Shown: piece after piece, positions 1-5,204 of the stretch
How the letters are laid out: each line of letters opens with the position of its first letter
Numbering within the stretch: the stretch's first letter is position 1
Source: an uncultured Chlamydiae bacterium
GTDB taxonomy: Bacteria > Chlamydiota > Chlamydiia > Chlamydiales > Rhabdochlamydiaceae
Direction of reading: 5' to 3'
NCBI GenBank assembly: GCA_945957075.1
Contig: CAMFJP010000089.1
Span: 1-5,393 of the forward strand
DNA length: 5,393 nt
Program-made: the position numbers and the translations under genes
The notes under the pieces: model-generated
What the model was told of the DNA's origin: nothing
What the model saw: the letters and a program-made list of their open reading frames with translations, nothing else
The model's database searches: none

Positions 1-156
1 CACAAAGTGCAGGATCCTGGACTGATTTGTGGCAAAACAGGCAAATACCTCAGACCTCCCAAAGAAGTTGAAGATGAAACCTTAGTTACTATACTGAAGG
101 AAACTTACGAAGAAGCTGAAGCTATTGTAGAAAGAGAAAAACAAGCCAATCTCTGA
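1..156 (+). CDS. 3' end of an unidentified gene (partial)
   Basis: The frame is open from the first base to a TGA at 154-156 and gives the last 51 residues of a protein whose start lies outside the window. The tail is strongly charged: a short Gly/Lys/Pro-containing segment (LICGKTGKYLRPPKEVEDE) is followed by a Glu/Lys-rich stretch that looks helical (residues about 28-50, many Glu, ending EREKQANL). There is no membrane segment and no motif I recognise, so no function is assigned. The residue make-up is that of a soluble protein end and the other frames are less protein-like, but with only 51 codons the call is moderate. No T-rich hairpin follows the stop directly; the nearest terminator-like structure is at 374-459. 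Confidence 0.5.
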   Translation, partial: HKVQDPGLICGKTGKYLRPPKEVEDETLVTILKETYEEAEAIVEREKQANL

Positions 157-163
157 ATCATAG

Positions 164-382
164 AGAGTGTTATTCTTGGGAATAGCCATAAAATACTTCC
201 CTCACAAAACTCCTAAATCTGCCTTGTTACAGCCATCAACGGCATACAGACGTTGGCTAAAGAATATGATGATTAATAGACGTGTCATAATTGTGCGTTA
301 ACAAGGGGTTGCTCCATTGTTATTGCTCTTTATGGGCAGTTATTTACATTGGAGAGTGTATACTGCTCCGTTTAAGGAGTGA
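164..382 (+). pseudogene. Possible decayed small membrane-protein gene, one in-frame stop
   Basis: Between the stop at 156 and the hairpin at 374 one plus-strand frame stays open from 164 to a TGA at 380-382, broken only by a TAA at 299-301. The first half could begin at GTG 167 and gives about 44 basic residues (including TAYRRWLKNMMINRRVIIVR). The second half begins with a hydrophobic run (VAPLLLLFMGSYLHW) and ends TAPFKE. The closing TGA lies inside the left arm of the terminator-like hairpin, as expected if a plus-strand gene once ended here. Against it, no Shine-Dalgarno precedes 167, the segment is short, and a chance open frame cannot be excluded. An AAGGGG at 303-308 could instead start a very small ORF at TTG 317. 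Apart from this I see nothing else in 157-373. Confidence 0.25.
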
Positions 383-459
383 TACCAAAACGCATAAAAA
401 ACACGACATTAGACGCAGCGAAAACGTCGTGTTTTTTATGCGTTTTGGTATCACTCCTT
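374..459. terminator. Bidirectional intrinsic terminator, 34-bp perfect stem
   Basis: Arms 374-407 and 426-459 are exact reverse complements over 34 bp and enclose an 18-nt loop. Within each arm the GC-bearing core (ACACGAC/GTCGTGT) is flanked by an A6 tract on one side and a T6 tract on the other, so RNA read in either direction has a hairpin followed by U residues. It starts two bases beyond the TAA (463-461) of the minus-strand gene and overlaps the end of the possible plus-strand remnant, fitting a shared terminator between convergent genes. The stem is far longer than termination needs. Confidence 0.75.
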
Positions 460-460
460 G

Positions 461-1288
461 TTAGGGTCTGGAGGCGAGGGGACGGCCTGTGAGGGCGTTC
501 CAGTGGCTTGTATGGATAGAGCCGTCTGGGTTTTGTACGGTGATACTGTGAACGGGCAAGTAGACGCTGGTTGTTTTGCGAATGGCAAAATCGTTGCCAA
601 AGGCCGCTTTTGTGATCTGTTCAATTTGGGAAAGGGAGTAGCGTTTACTAAGGCGGATTGCTTTGCGATGCGGCTGTGTGACCAGTCTTTCTTCAATTTT
701 TGTAGCGGGTTTTGTGTGTAGCTTGGGGTTTTGCAAATGCAGCCGGTAGCGCCCTTTGGTGTGGACAATCAGTTGTTTACGCAGACAGCTATCAATCCAT
801 GCTTGCAGCGTCTCTGATTCTGTATGCAGAGCGCTGGCTAAATCTTCTCGGTCTCCTGTGCCTCCCCGTTTTGCAAGTGCATGCAATACTTTAAATTCGT
901 GCCTTTCACAGTGAGCATCGATGCAGTCGCCAAAGCCATGGGTCTTTTCCCAATGCTTGGTATCAATTACCATTTCACCATCTGTAAGATCCCAAAGCAT
1001 AAGCCCTTCGGCGGTTTTATCTTTCGATATTGTATACTTTACCTCCATTAGCAAGTAAGGATAAAAGGTAAGAACGGGATCTAGATATCTATGCCTTCCA
1101 TCTTTAAGAAGGTGCTTGCGCTGCGACTCCATAATCTGTTCGGCTCTATAGCGGATTTCAAGAGTATGGAAATGACCCACATCAAGTAAAGATTCAATCC
1201 GATGGCGCATATGGGGGTGTTCTTCACTCCATTGCCATACGCCATAGGCCATAGCACTTAAAAGAGCTAACGAAAGCAAAAGACGCAT
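461..1288 (-). CDS. Membrane-anchored protein of unknown function with winged-helix-like segment
   Basis: The 275-residue protein starts at ATG 1288-1286 with an AAGG Shine-Dalgarno seven bases upstream and ends in TAA at the edge of the 374-459 terminator. Residues 1-20 (MRLLLSLALLSAMAYGVWQW) form a signal anchor or uncleaved signal peptide. Residues about 45-120 are a mixed segment with conserved-looking patches (YPYLLMEVKY, LWDLTDGEMV, EKTHGFGDCI). Residues about 129-186 look like a winged helix: a helix, a DREDLASAL helix, a recognition-type helix (TLQAWIDSCLRKQLI) and a hairpin wing (HTKGRYRLHLQNP). The C-terminal part contains FAIRKT and NPDGSIHTSHWNALTG. The patterns remind me of a chlamydial hypothetical family, but I cannot name it. 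The fold call is inference from sequence pattern; no function is assigned. It is transcribed alone, divergently from the methyltransferase operon. Confidence 0.85.
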   Translation of the reverse strand: MRLLLSLALLSAMAYGVWQWSEEHPHMRHRIESLLDVGHFHTLEIRYRAEQIMESQRKHLLKDGRHRYLDPVLTFYPYLLMEVKYTISKDKTAEGLMLWDLTDGEMVIDTKHWEKTHGFGDCIDAHCERHEFKVLHALAKRGGTGDREDLASALHTESETLQAWIDSCLRKQLIVHTKGRYRLHLQNPKLHTKPATKIEERLVTQPHRKAIRLSKRYSLSQIEQITKAAFGNDFAIRKTTSVYLPVHSITVQNPDGSIHTSHWNALTGRPLASRP

Positions 1289-1333
1289 TATTTTTCCTTA
1301 AAAGAGGGTTGTGAGCTCGCACCTGAGATTGTC

Positions 1334-1362
1334 ATTATATTCGCTTTTTGATGCCTTTTTTT
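1334..1362 (-). promoter_or_regulatory. Promoter of the minus-strand membrane-protein gene
   Basis: On the minus strand a perfect TATAAT lies at 1339-1334. About 17 bases further upstream (1362-1357) there is only an A-rich stretch in place of a consensus -35. Transcription would begin near 1327, leaving a leader of roughly 40 nt with the AAGG ribosome site (1299-1296) before the ATG. The -35 region lies within about ten bases of the palindromic element beginning at 1368, so insertion of that element may have replaced the upstream promoter sequence. Confidence 0.5.
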
Positions 1363-1367
1363 CCATA

Positions 1368-1529
1368 AGACCTCTTGCATAAGTCCATTTGTTTGGTAGT
1401 GCGGCGCTTTTTGCCAGCTTTAAACCCAAATTTCTCGGCAATATGTCTTCATATTAATTCGAAATTTGGGTTTAAAGCTGCTCAAAAATCACAAGCGTTA
1501 CCAAGCAAAGCGAGCTATGCAAGAGGTCT
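1368..1529. mobile_element. MITE-like palindromic element, 162 bp, no transposase
   Basis: The ends are perfect 13-bp inverted repeats (AGACCTCTTGCAT at 1368-1380; its reverse complement at 1517-1529). The arms continue as an imperfect repeat, sharing for example TTGGTA/TACCAA at 1393-1398 and 1499-1504, and become perfect again over 20 bp (1415-1434 with 1461-1480). The centre holds a third small hairpin (AATATG 1440-1445, CATATT 1450-1455). The trinucleotide ATA directly flanks both ends (1365-1367 and 1530-1532) and could be a 3-bp target duplication, although three bases could match by chance. No meaningful ORF fits, so this is a non-autonomous element, probably mobilised by an insertion sequence with matching ends; I have an impression of IS5-like ends but cannot confirm it. 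The whole element could fold into one long nested hairpin. Confidence 0.65.
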
Positions 1530-1549
1530 ATAGAGCACTTGTTAAGATC

Positions 1550-1576
1550 TTGTGATTTAAAAAAACAAGTTATAGC
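1550..1576 (+). promoter_or_regulatory. Weak candidate promoter for the methyltransferase operon
   Basis: TTGTGA (1550-1555) and TATAGC (1571-1576) match the -35 and -10 consensus at four positions each, with a 15-nt spacer that is short. The site lies between the right end of the palindromic element and the operon start. An inverted repeat (ACTTGTT 1537-1543, AACAAGT 1564-1570) brackets it. The call is tentative. Confidence 0.25.
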
Positions 1577-1633
1577 TTCTATTTTTCTTATTTGAAAAAA
1601 TCTGTTTTTTTGTATAGCATGCCCTACGAGTTT

Positions 1634-1638
1634 GGAGG
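1634..1638 (+). promoter_or_regulatory. Shine-Dalgarno GGAGG that sets the methyltransferase start
   Basis: GGAGG lies seven bases before TTG 1646-1648. The same frame is open further upstream, with possible starts at TTG 1592 and ATG 1619, but neither has a ribosome site. Beginning at 1646 also places the basic and hydrophobic parts of a signal peptide exactly at the N-terminus. Confidence 0.7.
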
Positions 1639-1645
1639 AAAAACA

Positions 1646-2479
1646 TTGAGAAATAAAGAATTTATTTCATGTGTTTTGTTGGTGTTGTTGGGGCTTGCTC
1701 TTTCTTCTGCAAAGTGTGTTTCGAGCTTGGCAGATAATGCAGGGTACCGCGCTGTTTGTGTGGGGCTTGCTAAGGATCCAGATCTTTTCGCCCATTTTAA
1801 ACGCTCTGGGGTTTACACGCTTTTGCACGAATACACAACATGTGCAGAGGGGCATTTGTACGCAAGTTATACGCTTGAACACTACCCAGATCTCCTTCGT
1901 TTTGTCGAGATGTTTCGAAAAAATGATCTTTTGGGCGATCCTATAACGCATACCTATCCCTTTTTTGGACAGATGTCCCCATCGACCGTGCGTTACATTA
2001 AGCTCGCTGGAGACATTGCTCATCATTTAGGAAGCTTGGATGGTAAACGTGTTGTAGAGATTGGCGCTGGGTACGGAGGTCTTTGCACTGTCCTTTCTTC
2101 TCTACATAAATGGAAAAACTATACCATTGTAGATACAGAAGAAAATTTGGCAATTGCCAGGCTCTATCTCAATCAATTAGGGATTAAAGATGTTACTTTT
2201 GCTCCCTTTGATAAAATTCCTAAGGATGCAGAGATTTTTTTAAGTGATCATGGATTTGGGCAGTGTCACAGGACCCTTCAAGAGCGTTGTCTGCGTTCTA
2301 TGGTGAAAGCTGGTTCTTCTGGCTACATGATATGCAGCTCTTATCCCAGACACTTTCGAATCAGGCCCCTATCCCAACAGGAGCTTGTAAAAAAAATAAG
2401 CAGAGAGAAGCTGCATTGTGAGCTTGTGGTTGAAGAGCCAGAAGTGTCAAAAGATAATTTCATTTTAACATGGAAATAG
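1646..2479 (+). CDS. Putative sugar O-methyltransferase (SAM-dependent) with signal peptide
   Basis: The protein is 277 residues from TTG 1646, chosen for the GGAGG upstream. Residues 1-22 look like a Sec signal peptide: MRNKE, then the hydrophobic FISCVLLVLLGLAL, then a likely cut after SSA; Cys24 does not fit a lipobox. A helical region leads to a Rossmann-fold methyltransferase: FGQMSPSTVRYI (about 107-118), SAM-binding motif I VVEIGAGYGG (about 136-145), the acidic strand YTIVDTEENLAIARLYL (about 159-175) and a SDHGFGQCHR segment (about 200-209) where an active-site loop is expected. This layout matches the NanM-like putative sugar O-methyltransferase family (TIGR04371) as I remember it. 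The acceptor is unknown. It is the first gene of a three-gene operon, four bases before the SAM decarboxylase. An exported SAM-dependent enzyme is odd because the periplasm has no known SAM supply. The family call is fairly firm; the export call is inference. Confidence 0.8.
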   Translation: MRNKEFISCVLLVLLGLALSSAKCVSSLADNAGYRAVCVGLAKDPDLFAHFKRSGVYTLLHEYTTCAEGHLYASYTLEHYPDLLRFVEMFRKNDLLGDPITHTYPFFGQMSPSTVRYIKLAGDIAHHLGSLDGKRVVEIGAGYGGLCTVLSSLHKWKNYTIVDTEENLAIARLYLNQLGIKDVTFAPFDKIPKDAEIFLSDHGFGQCHRTLQERCLRSMVKAGSSGYMICSSYPRHFRIRPLSQQELVKKISREKLHCELVVEEPEVSKDNFILTWK

Positions 2480-2483
2480 GTTT

Positions 2484-2951
2484 ATGAAGACGTATAAAAA
2501 ATCCTCTTTTATAGCTAATATAGCAGCTTTTTTGGTCATCTGTTTGGGCACATTATCTTTTCATATGCCCCTCGTAGCAGAAGATGACATCCATCATTTT
2601 AGAGGAGTGCATCTTTTTGCTACCTATTCCGAATGTGACCACGAGGCTCTTGTGAACTTAGAGGCCCTAAAGGCGCATATGGAAAAAGCTGTAAATGCAT
2701 CTGGAGCCACTATCCTTGATCAATGCGTATATGAATTTTCTCCTGATGCTTTAACCATGGTCTTTTTGCTTTCTGAAAGTCATGCAAGTATTCATACTTA
2801 TCCAGAGTATGGCGCTTGCTTTGTTGATCTTTTTACTTGTGGATATAAAACTTCAGCTGAGGCTTTTGATGCAGTGTTGCAGGATTATTTAAAGCCTAAG
2901 CAGGTTACAAGTAAAAGCTTTGTCCGTCATCATGGGATCGAAGAACAATAG
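2484..2951 (+). CDS. speD: S-adenosylmethionine decarboxylase, class 1B, with signal peptide
   Basis: This pyruvoyl enzyme converts SAM to decarboxylated SAM, the aminopropyl donor for spermidine. The 155-residue protein has SESHASIHTYPE at 97-108 and FTCG at 117-120. By the spacing in the Thermotoga maritima enzyme (Ser63, His68, Cys83), Ser99 would become the pyruvoyl group after self-cleavage behind Glu98, His104 drives processing and Cys119 is the proton donor; all are present. Residues 1-32 are an added Sec-type signal peptide: MKTYKKSS, hydrophobic FIANIAAFLVICLGTL, likely cut after PLVA. The remaining 123 residues equal a whole normal class 1B enzyme, so the extension is extra. An internal Met28 could start a cytosolic form but has no ribosome site. 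The start follows the methyltransferase stop by four bases, with AGG at 2478-2480. No spermidine synthase lies in the window. The enzyme call is strong; the exported location is inference. Confidence 0.9.
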   Translation: MKTYKKSSFIANIAAFLVICLGTLSFHMPLVAEDDIHHFRGVHLFATYSECDHEALVNLEALKAHMEKAVNASGATILDQCVYEFSPDALTMVFLLSESHASIHTYPEYGACFVDLFTCGYKTSAEAFDAVLQDYLKPKQVTSKSFVRHHGIEEQ

Positions 2952-2952
2952 C

Positions 2953-3594
2953 ATGCGGTTTAAAGATCGCATCGATGCAGGAATACAGCTTGCAGAGCAG
3001 CTAAAGCGCTATACAAAAGAGCCTAATGCGATTGTTCTAGGACTGGCGCGCGGCGGCGTTGTTGTAGCATCCGAGGTCGCTTCTTTATTAAAGCTTGCGT
3101 TTGATGTGCTTGTTGTGCGTAAACTGCGAGCACCAGAAAACGAAGAGCTTGCAATTGGAGCTATTGCCGAAAGAGGCGATCTTGTTCTTAATGAATCTCT
3201 GCTTGGCGTTCTCGGGGTAACAAATGCCTATATTGAGCGCGAAATTGAGGTGCAAAAAGAGCTTGCTTGTAAACGTGGTGCGATGTACCGAGAGGGCAGG
3301 CGGAGCCTGCCCCTTGAGGGGAAAATTGTGATCCTTATTGATGATGGAATCGCAACAGGCGCTAGCATGCGCGCTGCTATTTTGGCTGTACGCGCCTCCG
3401 GCGCTTCTAAAATCGTCCTTGCAACCCCTGTTGCTTCTAGTGAGGCGCTGACGGCCCTTTCCCAAGAAGTAAATGAGACCGTTTGCGTTTATACGCCGTT
3501 TGTATTTCCAGCAGTTGGTAGTTTTTATAAGTCCTTCTTGCAAATATCTGATAGTGATGTGATGCATCTTCTTGAAAAGAGACCTTTAGCATAA
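2953..3594 (+). CDS. Predicted phosphoribosyltransferase (COG1926 type)
   Basis: The protein is 213 residues from ATG 2953, one base after the decarboxylase stop, which suggests translational coupling. A TTG at 2920 would add 11 residues overlapping the upstream gene, but MRFKDRIDAGIQLAEQL matches the usual beginning of this family. The N-terminal part has GLARGGVVVASEVA (about 30-43) and VVRKLRAPENEELAIGAI (about 54-71). The PRPP-binding signature of type I phosphoribosyltransferases is clear at about 127-138 (ILIDDGIATGAS), with the two Asp at 130-131. The fold transfers phosphoribose from PRPP to a base, but the acceptor of this subgroup is not established. There is no signal peptide, so it is cytosolic, unlike its two operon partners. 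A link to salvage of adenine from methylthioadenosine is possible in this context but is only speculation. Confidence 0.88.
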   Translation: MRFKDRIDAGIQLAEQLKRYTKEPNAIVLGLARGGVVVASEVASLLKLAFDVLVVRKLRAPENEELAIGAIAERGDLVLNESLLGVLGVTNAYIEREIEVQKELACKRGAMYREGRRSLPLEGKIVILIDDGIATGASMRAAILAVRASGASKIVLATPVASSEALTALSQEVNETVCVYTPFVFPAVGSFYKSFLQISDSDVMHLLEKRPLA

Positions 3595-3621
3595 TAGACA
3601 TGCGCAATTATGGCATGTCTA
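3595..3621 (+). terminator. Hairpin after the phosphoribosyltransferase
   Basis: TAGACATGC (3595-3603) and GCATGTCTA (3613-3621) form a perfect 9-bp stem with a 9-nt loop, starting at the base after the stop codon. No T-run follows, so it is a 3'-end or attenuating structure rather than a textbook intrinsic terminator. Confidence 0.4.
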
Positions 3622-3706
3622 ATAACCCAAAGTTCAGGTTAATAACCTAAGTTCCGTATTTGGTATAAAATCAACGGACGCAAGGTGCCTATTGCGTTTG
3701 GTATAA
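3620..3706 (+). promoter_or_regulatory. Repeat-rich leader upstream of murA
   Basis: TAATAACCcAAAGTTC (3620-3635) is repeated with one base change and one deletion at 3640-3654. The palindrome AGGTTA-A-TAACCT (3636-3648) overlaps the second copy and could be an operator. TTTGGTATAA occurs exactly at 3659-3668 and again at 3697-3706; each copy contains a -10-like TATAA (TATAAA at 3664-3669, TATAAG at 3702-3707). No good -35 box is visible. Start sites for murA could lie here, but it may also be read through from the upstream operon. Confidence 0.35.
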
Positions 3707-3753
3707 GGAAATTCTCGCAATTAATCTAGCTTCATAGCTACACTCAGGGCTAT

Positions 3754-5121
3754 ATGGAAAGGCTAGAAATTCAGGGGGGGGTACCCCTACATGGGAGTGT
3801 CAGGGCGTCAGGCGCTAAAAACGTCATGACAAAGCTCCTTGTCGCGTCTTTGCTTTCGGATAAACGATGTCGTTTTTATAATGTTCCCGATATTGCAGAT
3901 GTCGATATCACAGTTGAACTGTGCCGGGAAATTGGTGCTTCTATTACTTGGGATAAACAGGAAGGTATTTTAGAGATTATAACAAAAGATCTCAAAACCT
4001 CTTACGTGCCCCAGCGCTTTTCAGGATCTAACCGCATTCCTATTCTTATGATCGGTGCTCTTTTAGGTAGAACCGATGAAGACATTATCGTTCCAACAGC
4101 TGGTGGGTGTAAGATAGGCAAGCGCCCTATTGATTTTCACTTGCAGGCATTACGCGCTCTTGGGGCTAGTATAGAGCATCGAGAGATGAAAAAAGAAGGC
4201 GCCTATTTTGCTCATGCACATCACGGCCTTACAGGAGCGTGCATTGAGTTGCCGTATCCTTCCGTTGGTGCAACCGAAAATACAGTGCTTGCAGCCGTTC
4301 GTGCCCGAGGGACCACTATCATCAAAAATGCAGCTATTGAACCTGAAATTATCGATCTCATTCTTTTTCTCCAGAAGCTTGGCGCAATTATTACAGTCGA
4401 TGTAGATAGAACCATTCGGATTCAGCAGGCGCGCACATTTTATGAAGTAGAGCATACTGTGATGACAGATCGTATTGAAGCTGCTTCATGGGGTCTTGCG
4501 GCCATTAGCACAAAAGGGCGCGTCTTTGTTGAAGGAGCGCAACATCTGCACATGATTACTTTCTTAAATCGTTTGCGAGAAGTGGGTGCTGGGTTTGAAA
4601 TTAAGCCCAATGGAATTGAGTTTTTTGCAGACGGCCCCTTAAGAGGAGGGGTGCACATTGAAACCGATGTTCATCCAGGATTTATGACCGATTGGCAGCA
4701 ACCCTTCGTTGTGCTCCTCACGCAGGCGCACGGCAATTCTGTAATCCACGAAACTGTCTATGAAAATCGTTTTGGGTATACAGAAACACTCAGGCAAATG
4801 GGTGCAGACATCGAGCTGTTTACGCAATGTCTTGGTGGAAAAAGCTGCAGGTTTGCAGCACAAAGCTATCACCATAGTCTTATTGTACGCGGTCCCACGC
4901 AGCTAGTGGGTAAAGAAATTGCAATTCCAGATCTCCGTGCTGGTTTTGCTTATGTCATGGCAGCCCTTTTAGCCCCTGAGGTTTCCCATATTACAGGTCT
5001 TTCCTTTTTAGACCGTGGATATGCCCGTCTTGTAGATAAGCTCTCTGCGCTAGGTGCTCAGGTTGTGCGCACAGGTGCTCCTGTGTGTAGTTCTCCTGTT
5101 CATGCTGTCGCATCCATTTGA
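3754..5121 (+). CDS. murA: UDP-N-acetylglucosamine 1-carboxyvinyltransferase
   Basis: MurA moves enolpyruvate from phosphoenolpyruvate to UDP-GlcNAc in the cytoplasm, the first committed step of peptidoglycan synthesis. ATG 3754 has AGGG four bases upstream, and Lys22-Asn23 (SGAKN) fall at the same positions as in E. coli, supporting the start. Other expected residues are present: Arg94 (GSNRIP), Cys119 in GGCKIGKRPIDFHL, Asp313 in HPGFMTDWQQP, Arg339 in YENRFGYT and Arg395 in DLRAGFAYV. From memory the sequence follows chlamydial MurA over most of its length (VASLLSDKR, NRIPIL, LPYPSVGATEN, SVIHETVYENR, LGGKSCRF), which suggests the phylum. C. trachomatis has Asp where this protein has Cys119, so this is the fosfomycin-sensitive form of the site. 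At 455 residues it is longer than E. coli MurA (419); part of the excess is a Ser/Val/Ala-rich tail after about residue 437. Confidence 0.95.
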   Translation: MERLEIQGGVPLHGSVRASGAKNVMTKLLVASLLSDKRCRFYNVPDIADVDITVELCREIGASITWDKQEGILEIITKDLKTSYVPQRFSGSNRIPILMIGALLGRTDEDIIVPTAGGCKIGKRPIDFHLQALRALGASIEHREMKKEGAYFAHAHHGLTGACIELPYPSVGATENTVLAAVRARGTTIIKNAAIEPEIIDLILFLQKLGAIITVDVDRTIRIQQARTFYEVEHTVMTDRIEAASWGLAAISTKGRVFVEGAQHLHMITFLNRLREVGAGFEIKPNGIEFFADGPLRGGVHIETDVHPGFMTDWQQPFVVLLTQAHGNSVIHETVYENRFGYTETLRQMGADIELFTQCLGGKSCRFAAQSYHHSLIVRGPTQLVGKEIAIPDLRAGFAYVMAALLAPEVSHITGLSFLDRGYARLVDKLSALGAQVVRTGAPVCSSPVHAVASI

Positions 5122-5123
5122 TT

Positions 5124-5167
5124 TACTCATGTTATGCCACCGCGTTCGCGGCTGTGTAACATGAGTA
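5124..5167. terminator. Strong hairpin between convergent murA and the minus-strand gene
   Basis: TACTCATGTTA (5124-5134) pairs perfectly with TAACATGAGTA (5157-5167). Inside, after a short imperfect stretch, CCGC pairs with GCGG around a GTTC loop (5140-5151). It starts three bases after the murA stop. Downstream on the plus strand there is an A-rich run, and on the minus strand the sequence is AAATCAAATGG, so neither direction has the usual T-tract. A 3'-end stabiliser or a short repeated palindrome is as likely as a terminator. Confidence 0.45.
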
Positions 5168-5204
5168 TAAAAAAAGAAAAGAGAGCAGAAGGCTTGTAGC
5201 TGGC

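Noticed and set aside
458..721. Plus-strand ORF of 87 codons
   Set aside because: It lies antisense within the 461-1288 gene, which has a ribosome site, a signal anchor and a terminator. The plus peptide has no domain and is a shadow.
451..768. Minus-strand 105-codon ORF overlapping the 3' part of the membrane-protein gene
   Set aside because: It is in another frame of the same strand, runs through the terminator hairpin and has a low-complexity Pro/Ser/Thr-rich peptide.
1368..1529. CRISPR-like repeat
   Set aside because: The repeats are inverted and nested, not regularly spaced direct repeats with unique spacers. No cas genes are present.
1592..1645. Upstream extension of the methyltransferase to TTG 1592 or ATG 1619
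   Set aside because: Neither start has a Shine-Dalgarno, while TTG 1646 has GGAGG at the right distance and gives a clean signal peptide.
2920..2952. TTG start at 2920 for the phosphoribosyltransferase
   Set aside because: It would overlap the decarboxylase gene by 32 bases, has no ribosome site, and the family normally begins at the equivalent of ATG 2953.
374..3706. Similarity between the 374-459 hairpin (GCGTTTTGGTAT) and the murA leader (GCGTTTGGTATAA)
   Set aside because: The shared stretch is about a dozen AT-rich bases with a length difference, too short to call a dispersed repeat without other copies.
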